From JBBRRP01 sp038251425 (GTDB lineage: Bacteria > Myxococcota_A > Polyangia > Polyangiales > Polyangiaceae), in contig JBBSBI010000007.1 of NCBI GenBank assembly GCA_038251425.1, positions 9,530 to 73,529 of the forward strand: 64,000 nucleotides of DNA. The letters run 5' to 3'. Both the position numbers and the translations under genes were made by a program. The notes beneath the pieces are model-generated. The model was not told the DNA's origin and ran no database searches. It saw only the letters and a program-made list of their open reading frames with translations. Shown piece by piece: positions 24,486-33,462 of the stretch; the first letter of the stretch is position 1, and each line of letters starts with the position of its first letter.

Positions 24486-25346
24486 TTGAAGGCGTTACTC
24501 AAGCTGAGTTGGTTGCTACATCTCGTGCCGCTGCTGGCTGTGGCCGCGGCCTGCGAGTCTCGGCTTTTGGTGGGGCGCGACCGCGACGGAAGCTCGGGCG
24601 GAGCTGACTCCAACGCGGTGTGTCAGATCAGGCCCTGCGGGGTGTCTGTTTTGGCGTGCGGCGATTGCATCGACAACGACGCGGATGGCCTGGTGGACTC
24701 TCAGGATCCGGATTGCTTGGGGCCCTGCCATGATTCCGAATCGGCCTTTCTTGATGCCAAATCAATGCAAGCCAATCGCTGTACGGAGGATTGCTATTTT
24801 GACGGCGATTTGGGCCCGGGCAATGATGGTTGCAACTACGCACTGCAATGCGATCCGCTGCGCGATCCGGTCAATTCTCAGGGGAAGTGCGGCTACGACC
24901 CGGCGTTCATCTTGAAGGTGGAGGGTGTTTCGCAGAGCTGCAGCGCCCTGCAAACGGCACAGACGCCACAGTGTATTCAAACTTGCCTGGCCATCACGCC
25001 GAACGGTTGTGATTGTTTTGGCTGCTGTAAGTCGCCCCAACTCGACCACGCCGTGTGGATCGGCTCCGAAGATGCGAACGGGAACCCAACCTGCAACGCC
25101 GCCAACCTCGCAGATCCCAACCGGTGCCGGCCTTGCACACAGGTTTCAAGTTGCCTCAATCTTTGTGAGAGGTGTGAGGTTTGTTTTGGCAGCGGTGCTC
25201 CAGCCATTGGCTGCACGGGCACCCAATCCCGGTGTACCCAAGGCCAAGCCGCCTGTGGTCAGCCTGGCGAACTGGGTTGCCCCGGCGGAAGCTATTGCTT
25301 GAGCGGCTGCTGCGTCGACACGAGCGCCTCTAACCTAGGTAAGTGA
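24486..25346 (+). CDS. Cys-rich lipoprotein with EF-hand-like Asp repeat
   Basis: 286 residues, beginning at a TTG (24486) with a good leader (LKLSWLLHLVPLLAVAAAC) and lipobox; TAAGG lies about 12 bases upstream. Contains DNDADGLVDSQDPDC, a calcium-binding thrombospondin-3-like loop common in Myxococcota, a second DGDLGPGNDGC stretch, and many Cys throughout (CLNLCERCEVCFG, CLSGCCVDTS). No enzyme motif. Its last 55 bases overlap the 3' end of the convergent gene that ends at 25292. Divergent from the Cys-rich modular lipoprotein, with which it shares a roughly 150-base upstream region containing a run of T. Confidence 0.72.
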   Translation: MKALLKLSWLLHLVPLLAVAAACESRLLVGRDRDGSSGGADSNAVCQIRPCGVSVLACGDCIDNDADGLVDSQDPDCLGPCHDSESAFLDAKSMQANRCTEDCYFDGDLGPGNDGCNYALQCDPLRDPVNSQGKCGYDPAFILKVEGVSQSCSALQTAQTPQCIQTCLAITPNGCDCFGCCKSPQLDHAVWIGSEDANGNPTCNAANLADPNRCRPCTQVSSCLNLCERCEVCFGSGAPAIGCTGTQSRCTQGQAACGQPGELGCPGGSYCLSGCCVDTSASNLGK

Positions 25347-26092
25347 GGTGAGCCCGAGAATTTGGCTCGAAAGCGTGCCACGCGGGCTTGAGCCTGGGCA
25401 CTTCGGCCGAGCCGCACCAGGGCTTCCACCGCCAACACTTCGCGCTCTTGGCTGAGCACACCTCGCGAGAATTCGCGTTGATGTTGTTCGCAGGCACCGA
25501 GCGTTGCACGAGGATCGGTGGAAAGTTGCGCGCGCGCCTGAGCAAGCAAGCGCGCTTCGGGGGCCAAGCTTCCTGCTTCATGCCCGGACTCAGCGATCGC
25601 TGAAGACGGGTGCACGCGTGGAAGCTTTGGCACAGCGACCTCCTGAGTGCGCTCTTGGCCCAACGCCGGACCTGACGCGCTCGAAGGCATCGCGCTCGAA
25701 GGCATCGCGCTGCGTGCCCGCGACGCGCTAGGAGTTTCTGAAACCTGTGCGGATCGGATAGCCACAACCCCAACGACCGTGGCCGCCACGACCCCACCCA
25801 ACAGGAGCCATGGCACCCACAGCTTGCTGCCCAGGCCTGCGGAAACTGCGGTTTTCCCTGCGATAGTGCCCGATCCGGAAATCCCTGCTTGCGCGACTGT
25901 GGAACCCTGCACAACGGCTCCCACGCTCGCTGCAGCACTTACAGTTAACAGCGGAGCGAGCCCCTCGCGCATTCTTGCTAGACGATCTGCTCCGGGCAGA
26001 ACACCTCGCGCCTCTTCCAACCCCACCACCAAGCTCTCAGGCAGGCCATTCGTCGCCGCGCCCCAGCGGGGCGGATCTTGCTCGTGGGTCAC
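25292..26092 (-). CDS. Single-pass membrane protein paired with an ECF sigma factor
   Basis: 266 residues from a GTG at 26092 that overlaps the sigma-factor stop (GTGA). The first 110 residues have no recognised domain (LVVGLEEARGVLPGADRLAR; an Ala/Ser/Gly stretch follows). One membrane helix lies around WVPWLLLGGVVAATVVGVVA. The periplasmic part has a Ser/Ala-rich linker, including two AMPSS repeats, and a C-terminal helical TPR-like segment (LLAQARAQLSTDPRATLGAC, EREVLAVEALVRLGRSAQAQ). The gene order sigma/membrane protein/outer-membrane-like protein suggests regulation of envelope genes; an anti-sigma role is possible but no anti-sigma zinc motif is seen. Confidence 0.72.
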   Translation of the reverse strand: MTHEQDPPRWGAATNGLPESLVVGLEEARGVLPGADRLARMREGLAPLLTVSAAASVGAVVQGSTVAQAGISGSGTIAGKTAVSAGLGSKLWVPWLLLGGVVAATVVGVVAIRSAQVSETPSASRARSAMPSSAMPSSASGPALGQERTQEVAVPKLPRVHPSSAIAESGHEAGSLAPEARLLAQARAQLSTDPRATLGACEQHQREFSRGVLSQEREVLAVEALVRLGRSAQAQARVARFRAKFSGSPHLPRLEALVSTQQPLKQ

Positions 26093-26697
26093 AAAGCGCC
26101 CCCGTGAAAGAGCTGCATCGCACCGAGAATGATTTCGCGCGCCGCATGCAAGCGCGAATAGGCCGTCTGCAAGGGGCAATCGAGTGCCTCTGCTACTTCC
26201 TTCATGCTGAGGCCCTCAATTTCGAACAGCACGAAGACTTCGCGCTTGGCATCATCCAGCTGGTCCAAGGCCTGCTCAAAGGCCCGAAGGGCTCGAGCCC
26301 GTTGGAGCGTGACCTCTTGCGTGGCTGCACAGCTGCCACTGGGTGGTGCTGCGCACGGCTCCTCGTAGCGCCGATGGGCGCGTTGGCGGTGATCTTTGGC
26401 GACTCGCACGCAGATCCCATAAAGCCAGGTGCGCACCGAAGAACGGCCTTCGAAATCAGACAATTTCCGGTGAACGACGACGAACACCTCCTGGCACACA
26501 TCTTCCACGTCCGCATCGCGGACACCGAGGTGCAACAGCGCACGCAAGGCAAAAGCGGCGTACTCTTCGAATAGCTGAGAGGTCGTGAGGGCATCCGCGC
26601 TCGGTACGACACAGCTGCCTGAGGCTGCCTCATTCGTTGCATCGTCTCGAGTATGTGGAGCCTGGGATGCCAAATTATTAAAACCAGGATACACCAA
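26089..26697 (-). CDS. ECF-type RNA polymerase sigma factor
   Basis: 202 residues. Region 2: LFEEYAAFALRALLHLGVRD, VEDVCQEVFVVVHRKLSDF, RTWLYGICVRVAKDHRQRA; region 4: ALDQLDDAKREVFVLFEIEG, LSMKEVAEALDCPLQTAYSR, LHAAREII. Both DNA- and core-binding regions are complete. The first 25 residues are poorly conserved, so the true start may be a later codon than the ATG at 26697. Overlaps the preceding gene by 20 bases and the following one by 4, so the three are tightly coupled. Confidence 0.92.
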   Translation of the reverse strand: MVYPGFNNLASQAPHTRDDATNEAASGSCVVPSADALTTSQLFEEYAAFALRALLHLGVRDADVEDVCQEVFVVVHRKLSDFEGRSSVRTWLYGICVRVAKDHRQRAHRRYEEPCAAPPSGSCAATQEVTLQRARALRAFEQALDQLDDAKREVFVLFEIEGLSMKEVAEALDCPLQTAYSRLHAAREIILGAMQLFHGGAL

Positions 26698-27601
26698 ATC
26701 CCAAGAAAGCGGACGCGCTCAGCATTTTCTGCTGATAGAGGAGGCGGGCCTCGGCAGAAGGACCTTCGGACTCCAACTGGTAGCGCTGAAACGGCAGCCC
26801 AACCAGCACGTCACCGCCCAGACTCAACCAATCGCTGGCCTGCCAGTGCACGCCCACGCTCGCACCGACTCCGCTTAGGTACTTGGTAGTTTCAAGACTC
26901 TGACTGTAACCAAAGCCTTGGGCATGCACGCGGGCTGCCGCGGGCCCAAGACAAATGGGCATGGCAACACGTTGGAGTTCCCAGCTGGCACAGGCTCCAA
27001 GAAACAGACTCGCGTAGCTCACGGCAAAGCCTTTTCCCTGCGTTTCACGCTGTTGCTCCAGGTACCAACTTCCCCTGGCAACGATGGAGAACAGGCGCGG
27101 CGCATGGATCCAAACGTCTAGACTCGGGCCCAAACTGAGCGCGGGTTGGAACCCGGAGGCTGCGCCGAATGTAAGACCCGTCTCCAGGTGCCAAGAATCT
27201 GACGGCGCCTGGAACGCAGCTTGTGCATTCGGAACAGGGGTTGGCTCAGCGCTCGCTGCCTGCTCTTGCAATAGTAAGGAAAGGACCAGACTGAGTGGTT
27301 CCGCTAATGATGAACATTCGGGAGAGGTCGATGCCAATCGACGCACCCCCGCCACCGCTCCCCCCGGGCCCACAACCGTGACCTCCACGCTCCAGCCGTT
27401 CCTGGTTCTTAAATAGCTGACCTGTGCCCGCTTCTTTGAATCCCCGACACTCGCCTCTGCACTGCCCATGAGGGATGCAACGCGCTTGCCTAACGCTTCA
27501 GCGTTCGGACAGCCTGGGCCCGTATTTACAACTGACAGAACCTCAATGGTAGGTGAAGGTTCCGACGACGGCTGGCTCAACCAAGGTGTAGGAAACATCA
27601 T
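26678..27601 (-). CDS. Outer-membrane-type protein in the sigma-factor operon
   Basis: 307 residues. Residues about 20-120 form a small alpha/beta domain (TIEVLSVVNTGPGCPNAEAL, GKRVASLMG, LSLVLSLLLQEQ); the C-terminal half alternates like a beta-barrel (HLETGLTFGAASGFQPALSL, FSIVARGSWYLEQQ, DWLSLGGDVLVGLPF) and ends in FLGFGVSWF with a terminal Phe, the outer-membrane insertion signal. No signal peptide is seen at the given start, and the first 19 codons overlap the end of the fragment at 27543, so the 5' end appears to have been replaced or the start is wrong. First gene of the sigma triad. Confidence 0.68.
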   Translation of the reverse strand: MMFPTPWLSQPSSEPSPTIEVLSVVNTGPGCPNAEALGKRVASLMGSAEASVGDSKKRAQVSYLRTRNGWSVEVTVVGPGGAVAGVRRLASTSPECSSLAEPLSLVLSLLLQEQAASAEPTPVPNAQAAFQAPSDSWHLETGLTFGAASGFQPALSLGPSLDVWIHAPRLFSIVARGSWYLEQQRETQGKGFAVSYASLFLGACASWELQRVAMPICLGPAAARVHAQGFGYSQSLETTKYLSGVGASVGVHWQASDWLSLGGDVLVGLPFQRYQLESEGPSAEARLLYQQKMLSASAFLGFGVSWF

Positions 27602-27767
27602 TCAGACTAAGGGGCGCGTAGATTAGCCTGCCCATCACTCCGGCGCTCCACTGATCCGACAGCCACCATTCGTAGCCACCACCGATCGAGAGCACAAGGC
27701 CCGTGGGATCGCTGCCACCGGCGTTGCCATTGCTCGACGTCTCAAGACCACCCCAGCCCGGAAATAC
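27543..27767 (-). pseudogene. 3' remnant of an outer-membrane beta-barrel protein gene
   Basis: A 74-codon open stretch following a TAA and ending in TGA at 27543. It lacks a start codon in a sensible place. The translation has barrel-like strands: LVLSIGGGYEWWLSDQWSAG, VMGRLIYAPLSLNDVSYTLV and an ending VVGTFTYH. It looks like the C-terminal strands of a barrel protein of the kind found in Myxococcota. It overlaps the first 59 bases of the neighbouring frame, consistent with a recombination junction between two outer-membrane genes. Not expressed as a complete protein. Confidence 0.7.
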
Positions 27768-27780
27768 TTACGATCAGGCA

Positions 27781-27804
27781 AAAGCGTCGAAATTCTGACG
27801 CTTT
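27781..27804. promoter_or_regulatory. 8-bp inverted repeat upstream of motA
   Basis: Arms AAAGCGTC (27781-27788) and GACGCTTT (27797-27804), loop of 8. It lies about 75 bases before the motA start. Could act as a terminator-like hairpin or operator in the motAB leader. Confidence 0.4.
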
Positions 27805-27878
27805 GCTAAAAGCGCCTGAGATCGAATTGCTTGAGTTACCCCTTTTGCTCACCCCGGGACGTGTCGTCCATTGGGAAC

Positions 27879-28736
27879 GTGAACAGCATTATTGGTTTAA
27901 TCATCGTGTTCGGGTCGGTGATTGGAGGCTTCATGCTCTCGAAAGGCCCGCTTGCCGTGCTTTGGCAACCGAACGAGCTCATCGTCATCGGTGGCGCAGC
28001 GCTAGGTACGGCCATCGTATCGGCGCCTGGCCGCTTGCTGATTCGGGTGCTCGGAGCACTCAAGAAGGCCTTCAAGCCCAATATTCCAAAAGCCTCCGAC
28101 TATTTAGATCTCTTGGTGCTGATGCACCGGATGTTCCAGCTCATGCGTCGAGACGGAGTCTTGGCAATGGAAAACCACCTCGGCGACCCGCACAAGAGCA
28201 GCCTCTTTTCCAAGCACCCGAGCGTGCTCCACCACCACCACGCATTAACGTTCCTGCTTGAAGGCGTCAAACAGCTGGTTGACGGTTGCCCGCCAGATGA
28301 TGTGGGCTCGATGTTGGAAACAGACATCGAAACGATGCATGAAGAAGAGCTGGCCTCGATTGGCCTGCTGCGCACCACCGGCGACGCCCTTCCCGGCCTG
28401 GGCATTGTGGCGGCCGTGCTTGGCATTATCATCACGATGGCTCACTTGGACGGCGGCCCTGAAGAGATCGGCCATCACGTTGCCGCCGCGCTCGTGGGAA
28501 CCTTTCTGGGCATCTTGCTCTGCTACGGTCTGGTCGCTCCGCTAGCTGCCAGCCTCGACGTGCAAGCTGGCGCCGAAGGCCGATACTTGAATTGCATCAA
28601 GGCTGGCTTGGTTGCGGCCGCGCGCGGCTCCAATGCTTCGGTGGCGCTCGAATTCGCTCGCCGCACGATCTTCCCCGATGAACGCCCCAGCCTAAAACAG
28701 TTGGAAGACGCGATCAAGGCGATCAAAGACAAATGA
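27879..28736 (+). CDS. motA: Motor stator protein MotA
   Basis: 285 residues from the GTG at 27879, chosen because MotA proteins begin NSIIGLIIVFGSVIGGF directly; an in-frame TTG at 27831 would add 16 unrelated residues. Four membrane helices (about 3-22, 32-50, 165-190, 198-220) with a large cytoplasmic loop that contacts the rotor. Conserved elements include SDYLDLLVLMHRMFQLMRRD, the Pro-containing TGDALPGLGIVAAVLGIII and the cytoplasmic tail GLVAAARGSNASVALEFARR. With MotB it forms the ion-driven stator of flagella, or in myxobacteria of gliding-type motors. Overlaps motB by 4 bases. Confidence 0.93.
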   Translation: MNSIIGLIIVFGSVIGGFMLSKGPLAVLWQPNELIVIGGAALGTAIVSAPGRLLIRVLGALKKAFKPNIPKASDYLDLLVLMHRMFQLMRRDGVLAMENHLGDPHKSSLFSKHPSVLHHHHALTFLLEGVKQLVDGCPPDDVGSMLETDIETMHEEELASIGLLRTTGDALPGLGIVAAVLGIIITMAHLDGGPEEIGHHVAAALVGTFLGILLCYGLVAPLAASLDVQAGAEGRYLNCIKAGLVAAARGSNASVALEFARRTIFPDERPSLKQLEDAIKAIKDK

Positions 28737-29704
28737 GCGCCGGCAAGCAGGCGGAGCGGCCGCGGATTATCATCGTCAAGAAGAAGGGCCACGCTGCCCA
28801 TCATGGCGGTGCATGGAAGGTGGCTTACGCGGATTTCGTAACGGCCATGATGGCGTTCTTCATGGTGCTTTGGTTAGTATCGCAGACCGATAGCGAGACC
28901 AAGCAGGAGCTTTCCGAATACTTTCGGACTGGCATGTTCTCGGGTGCACCTTCGCTCATGATGGGTGGCTCCGGCATTGCTGAGAGGGGTTTTCTCGACG
29001 TTGCCGGCGAAGGTGTGCAGAAAACGGAACGCGTCGGCTTCGAGTTGGCGAGCAAGAACGTGAAGGGCGCGGTGCGCTCGATGACGCAAAGCATGGCGAT
29101 GCTCAGCCAGAATGTTCGCGTGGACATCACCAAAGATGGCCTCTTGATCCAGATCCTGGATGGCGGAAAAGGCACCCTGTTTGACCGCTCTTCGTCCGCA
29201 TTGAAACCACCCGTGATTGAGCTCCTGAAACAGCTCGCTCCGATTCTCGGACAATTGCCCAACAAGCTGCAGATCCACGGCCACACCGATTCCCGCCTTT
29301 TCGCCTCAGGCTCCGTGCGAGATAACTGGCAGCTCTCGTTCGAGCGCGCCGACAACGCGCGCAAAGTTCTCGCTGAAAGCGGCATCCCGAGCACCCAATT
29401 GGTCGGGGTCTTCGCGCACGCGGATTCCAATCCGATCAACATGAAAGATCGTTTTGCGCCGGAAAACAGGCGATTGGCGATTCTGGCCATTCGCGAGGGG
29501 CAAGAAGAAGTCGTCCAACGCGGCTTCGATCCATTGAACCCCGATAAGGTGGAGAACACGAAATCTGAGAGAGCAGCGCCCAGGGGCAAAGAGAAGACTG
29601 AAAGCGGCGAAGCGCCTAAAGGCGAGCCCGCCGCAGAAGATGCCCGAGCACCCAAGGGTGACGAGGCCACCCCGCCATCTTCTACAGGAACGCGCGGCGA
29701 ATGA
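28733..29704 (+). CDS. motB: Motor stator protein MotB
   Basis: 323 residues. Single membrane helix (WKVAYADFVTAMMAFFMVLW) with the essential ion-carrying Asp in YADF; the plug region follows. A C-terminal OmpA/MotB peptidoglycan-binding domain (about 150-265) reads LQIHGHTDSRLFASGSVRDN, LSFERADNARKVLAESGI, FAPENRRLAILA. The last 60 residues are a Lys/Glu/Pro-rich, low-complexity extension (ERAAPRGKEKTESGEAPKGE) longer than in E. coli MotB. Its 3' end overlaps the end of the convergent P-type ATPase gene by 23 bases. No other flagellar genes are in the window. Confidence 0.93.
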   Translation: MSAGKQAERPRIIIVKKKGHAAHHGGAWKVAYADFVTAMMAFFMVLWLVSQTDSETKQELSEYFRTGMFSGAPSLMMGGSGIAERGFLDVAGEGVQKTERVGFELASKNVKGAVRSMTQSMAMLSQNVRVDITKDGLLIQILDGGKGTLFDRSSSALKPPVIELLKQLAPILGQLPNKLQIHGHTDSRLFASGSVRDNWQLSFERADNARKVLAESGIPSTQLVGVFAHADSNPINMKDRFAPENRRLAILAIREGQEEVVQRGFDPLNPDKVENTKSERAAPRGKEKTESGEAPKGEPAAEDARAPKGDEATPPSSTGTRGE

Positions 29705-32327
29705 GCACGGCCTTCACCAGCTGCGTCAGCAGCGCGTAACACGCGAGCACTCCCAAAAGCCAAGGCCAATAGCTGAGCGGCAACGCCGTGAACCCTAGGT
29801 AACTTGCAACCGGTGTGTACGGCAACGCGACACCCACGGCCGCTATGAGCACACTCATTGAGAGGAGCTGCGGGGAGGGGCGGCTCTGCAGCCAAGGGAT
29901 CTTGTTGGTGCGGATGATGTTGATAATCAGCGTTTGAGTGAGCAGGCTTTCGACGAACCATCCGGTCTGAAAAAGGCTTTGGCTGTGGAGCGCTCGGGCT
30001 GGCGTCGAGACATCGTTACAGCCAAAAACGTGCAGCATGATGAAAAATGTCGCATAGTCGAAGATGGACGAACAAGGCCCAATGAAGAGGATGTAACGGG
30101 TGAGCTGCTTCATGTCCCAAGTGTGCGGCGCGCGAATGCGCTCTTCATCCACGCGATCCGTTGGGATCGCCGTCTGCCCTACATCGTAAAGTAGATTATT
30201 GGCTAAGATCTGGATGGGCTTCATCGGCAGAAATGGCAGGAGCACACTCGCCCCGAGCACACTGAACATGTTGCCGAAGTTGCTGGAAGCCCCCATGCGC
30301 ACATAGTTCAAGATGTTCGCAAACACCCGCCGGCCCTCCATCACGCCCTCCACCAGCACCAGCAATGATTTTTCAAGCAGGATGATATCCGCGGATTCCT
30401 TGGCAATATCCACCGCCGTATCGACACTCACCCCCACATCCGCGGCGTGCAGGGCCGGAGCATCATTGATACCGTCCCCCATGAATCCAACCGTGAGACC
30501 CTGAGCTTGCAGAGCGCGCACAATGCGCTCTTTGTGCGCCGGCGACACGCGCGCAAACAACACTGTGTCATTGACTCGCGTGGCCAACTCCGCGTCCGAA
30601 AGCCGCTCAAGCGCACTACCCAGCAGCACATCTTCCACCGCTAACCCCACCTCGCGACAAACCTTGCGAGCGACGAGCTCGTTATCTCCGGTGATCACCT
30701 TGACCCTCACACCGAGCCCCGCCAGTGCTGAAATCGCAGCTCGGGCGGACTCTTTAGGTGGATCCAGGAACGCAACATACCCTTCAAGAATCAGTTCAGA
30801 CTCATCGCTTTTGCCGTAGGCCACTGCAGGATTCTTGGGGGCGACTTCCTTGGTGGCGATGGCCAGCACACGAAAACCCTCGCGGCTCAAACGCTGATAC
30901 TCCTGACCCAATGTCTCGATGTGCGGATGATCCATGGGGAAGCTCTGACCATCCTGACGAAACCCGGAACACTTCTCGAAGACTGCTTCAGGAGCACCCT
31001 TACAAATCATCCGATCAGCGCCCTCCGGAGTGCGCACGATCACCGACAGCATCCGACGCTCGAAATCAAACGGTATCTCATCCACTTTGGCGAGCTCATG
31101 CGCGTGCTCCCCGCCGCGCATGAGCTCATGCTGCAATACCGCATCGTCCAAGATGCTCTTCAACCCCGTCTGGAAGTGACTGTTCAGATACGCCAGCGCC
31201 AGCACCGCTTCATCTTCGCGCAGGGTGACATCGCAATGCTTTTCCAACACGACTTTGTCCAAGGTGAGCGTACCCGTCTTGTCCGTGCAGAGCACACTCA
31301 TCGCTCCCAAATTTTGGATCGCTTGCAGCTCCTTCACGATCACACGCTTGGCTCCCATCCGAACCGCGCCTTTCGAAAGGCACACGGTAACGATCATCGG
31401 AAGCATCTCCGGCGTTAATCCAACAGCTACAGCTAGCGCAAAAAAGAACGCTTCCTGCCAGGTTCCGCGGACCAACCCATTGGTAAGAAATACAAGAGGT
31501 GCCATCACACCCATGAAACCCAGCATGAGCCAGGTGAAGCGAGCGATCCCGCGGTCAAAAGCGGTCTCACCGCGCCGCGCACTCAGCGAATCGGCGACTC
31601 CACCCAGATAGGTACTCTCACCGGTGGCCACCACTGCACAGCGAGCACTCCCACTCGCAACACTGGTGCCTAGGAATGCGGTGCCAGTCCAGGCGAGCGG
31701 TTCGACATCCGCTTCGCTTTTCTCTTCAGCACACTTCTCAACAGGAAAACTTTCTCCCGTGAGCGCGCCCTGCACCACGAACAAATTCTTGGCTGTGAGC
31801 ACGCGAACATCAGCCGGCACCATGTCCCCGGCACGCAGCTCAATCACATCCCCGGGCACTAACTCGCGCACCGGACATTCGCGACGGCTCCCATCCCGCA
31901 GCACAGTGGCCTTCACAGAAATCAATGCCTTAAGTTTCTGCGCAGCAACGCCAGCCTTGCCTTCCTGGATCAGCTTTAGGCTTACGCTGAGTGCAATCAT
32001 CAGTAGCATCACACTGCCGGCGCGTGCATCTGCGGTGGCGTACGAAACCCCGGCCAAGACTCCGAGCAGGATCACCAACGGGTCCCGAAGTGCCCGCCCG
32101 ACGCGCGTGACAAACCGCACACTCTGATCGCGAGCTAAGATGTTCGGCCCGCCCTCGATGAGTCGACGGGAGGCTTCGCTCTCAGTGAGACCTTCAGAAG
32201 TCGTTTTTAGAAGTGCTTGGACCTCGCCAGCCGGCAGCCGGGAAGCCGCGAGCGCTGAGCCTGAAATGCGAAGTTTTTCGGGGGCGTGGTGGCTCTTGGC
32301 GAGCACCTTTTTGGGCAAGAGGCTCAT
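29682..32327 (-). CDS. mgtA: Magnesium-importing P-type ATPase (P3B)
   Basis: 881 residues, close to the usual MgtA/MgtB length of about 900. Actuator-domain GALTGESFPVEK, phosphorylation motif CTDKTGTLTLDK, nucleotide-domain KGAPEAVFEKC, and hinge FMGDGINDAPALHAADVGV are all present, and the C-terminus has the expected six-helix module (SSNFGNMFSVLGASVLLPFL, LANNLLYDVGQTAIPTDRVD, WFVESLLTQTLIINIIRTNK), characteristic of the MgtA group. Imports magnesium into the cytoplasm. Divergent from the pirin gene, with about 100 bases between; no magnesium-sensing leader could be recognised. Confidence 0.95.
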   Translation of the reverse strand: MSLLPKKVLAKSHHAPEKLRISGSALAASRLPAGEVQALLKTTSEGLTESEASRRLIEGGPNILARDQSVRFVTRVGRALRDPLVILLGVLAGVSYATADARAGSVMLLMIALSVSLKLIQEGKAGVAAQKLKALISVKATVLRDGSRRECPVRELVPGDVIELRAGDMVPADVRVLTAKNLFVVQGALTGESFPVEKCAEEKSEADVEPLAWTGTAFLGTSVASGSARCAVVATGESTYLGGVADSLSARRGETAFDRGIARFTWLMLGFMGVMAPLVFLTNGLVRGTWQEAFFFALAVAVGLTPEMLPMIVTVCLSKGAVRMGAKRVIVKELQAIQNLGAMSVLCTDKTGTLTLDKVVLEKHCDVTLREDEAVLALAYLNSHFQTGLKSILDDAVLQHELMRGGEHAHELAKVDEIPFDFERRMLSVIVRTPEGADRMICKGAPEAVFEKCSGFRQDGQSFPMDHPHIETLGQEYQRLSREGFRVLAIATKEVAPKNPAVAYGKSDESELILEGYVAFLDPPKESARAAISALAGLGVRVKVITGDNELVARKVCREVGLAVEDVLLGSALERLSDAELATRVNDTVLFARVSPAHKERIVRALQAQGLTVGFMGDGINDAPALHAADVGVSVDTAVDIAKESADIILLEKSLLVLVEGVMEGRRVFANILNYVRMGASSNFGNMFSVLGASVLLPFLPMKPIQILANNLLYDVGQTAIPTDRVDEERIRAPHTWDMKQLTRYILFIGPCSSIFDYATFFIMLHVFGCNDVSTPARALHSQSLFQTGWFVESLLTQTLIINIIRTNKIPWLQSRPSPQLLSMSVLIAAVGVALPYTPVASYLGFTALPLSYWPWLLGVLACYALLTQLVKAVLIRRAFL

Positions 32328-32430
32328 TTGCCGAAGAGCATAGCGAGTTCTTAGCTGACTGGCGGTATCCGAACGTTGGCCCTAGGACATCAGCCACGGT
32401 TAATCTGGCGGCAAACGAGGATGAAGAAGC

Positions 32431-33453
32431 ATGAGCGGTATGAACCCTATTCTCTCTATCCAAGCACTCGGCTTCCCCTGGAAGACACAGGACCCATTCC
32501 TGTTCTGCGTCTATCACCTCGATGCTTATCCTGAAGGCAACGAGCAGATGGGTCCGAACGCTTCGCTCAAGGGTCGTGAGCTTGGGATGGATTTTGATTC
32601 GAGGAATGCCTGGCGCATGTACCACGGCCAAGAGATCCCTGGCTTTCCTTCGCATCCGCACCGTGGCTTTGAGACAATCACCATCACGCGCCGGGGTTAT
32701 ATCGACCACGCGGATTCACTCGGTGCAACCGCTCGCTTTGGGCAGGGTGACACGCAGTGGATGACGGCGGGGCGCGGCATCGTGCATTCGGAGATGTTTC
32801 CGTTGCGCGAACGCGACGCACCGAATCCATTGGAGTTGTTCCAAATTTGGCTGAATCTACCGGCTGCGAGTAAGATGGTGGAGCCGCATTTCACCATGCT
32901 GTGGGATACGCAGATCCCTACGTGTCACGTGCAGGATGCTGACGGGCGAACAGCTGAATTGCGCATCGTGGCAGGTCAGTTTGGCTCCGCTATCGCACCA
33001 CCACCGCCTCCCAATTCTTGGGCAGCACGCCCTGAATCGGATCTAGCGATTTGGACTCTGAAGCTCGCGCCCCACGCGCGGCTTGAGTTGCCAGCGGCGC
33101 AGCTCGGCACGCGTCGCACGCTCTATTTCTTTCGCGGAGCGAACCTTAAAATTGGCAGTGAAGCGCTCACCTCCCACGCGGCTGTCGAGGTGCGGGCCGA
33201 AGTGCTCCTCGAACTCGAAAATGGCAGCGAAGTGAGCGAGCTGCTCGTCCTCCAGGCGCGCCCTATCGGTGAACCCGTCGCCCAGCAGGGCCCTTTCGTG
33301 ATGAACACACAGGCTGAAATCCGCGAAGCTTTTTCAGATTATCAGCGCACCCAATTTGGCGGTTGGCCTTGGAAAAGCGTGGCCCCCGTGCACCCGCGCG
33401 AGCAGGCGCGTTTTGCCAAACACGCGGATGGAAAGCTTGAAGAGCCCGGCTGA
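32431..33453 (+). CDS. Pirin family protein
   Basis: 340 residues, bicupin fold. The metal-binding half carries GFPSHPHRGFETITITRRGY and the downstream MTAGRGIVHSEMF, supplying the His and Glu ligands. C-terminal cupin: LAIWTLKLAPHARLELPAA, TRRTLYFFRGANLKIG. Pirins act as redox-sensing nuclear cofactors in eukaryotes and as quercetinases or enzyme regulators in bacteria; the role here is open. Preceded by GAGG. Somewhat longer than the 230-290 residues usual for the family. Confidence 0.92.
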   Translation: MSGMNPILSIQALGFPWKTQDPFLFCVYHLDAYPEGNEQMGPNASLKGRELGMDFDSRNAWRMYHGQEIPGFPSHPHRGFETITITRRGYIDHADSLGATARFGQGDTQWMTAGRGIVHSEMFPLRERDAPNPLELFQIWLNLPAASKMVEPHFTMLWDTQIPTCHVQDADGRTAELRIVAGQFGSAIAPPPPPNSWAARPESDLAIWTLKLAPHARLELPAAQLGTRRTLYFFRGANLKIGSEALTSHAAVEVRAEVLLELENGSEVSELLVLQARPIGEPVAQQGPFVMNTQAEIREAFSDYQRTQFGGWPWKSVAPVHPREQARFAKHADGKLEEPG

Positions 33454-33462
33454 AAGCGAGCG

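Noticed and set aside
28825..29961. Minus-strand open frame of 378 codons opposite motB
   Set aside because: Ser/Pro/Arg-rich antisense of motB and the 3' end of the ATPase gene; no family pattern.
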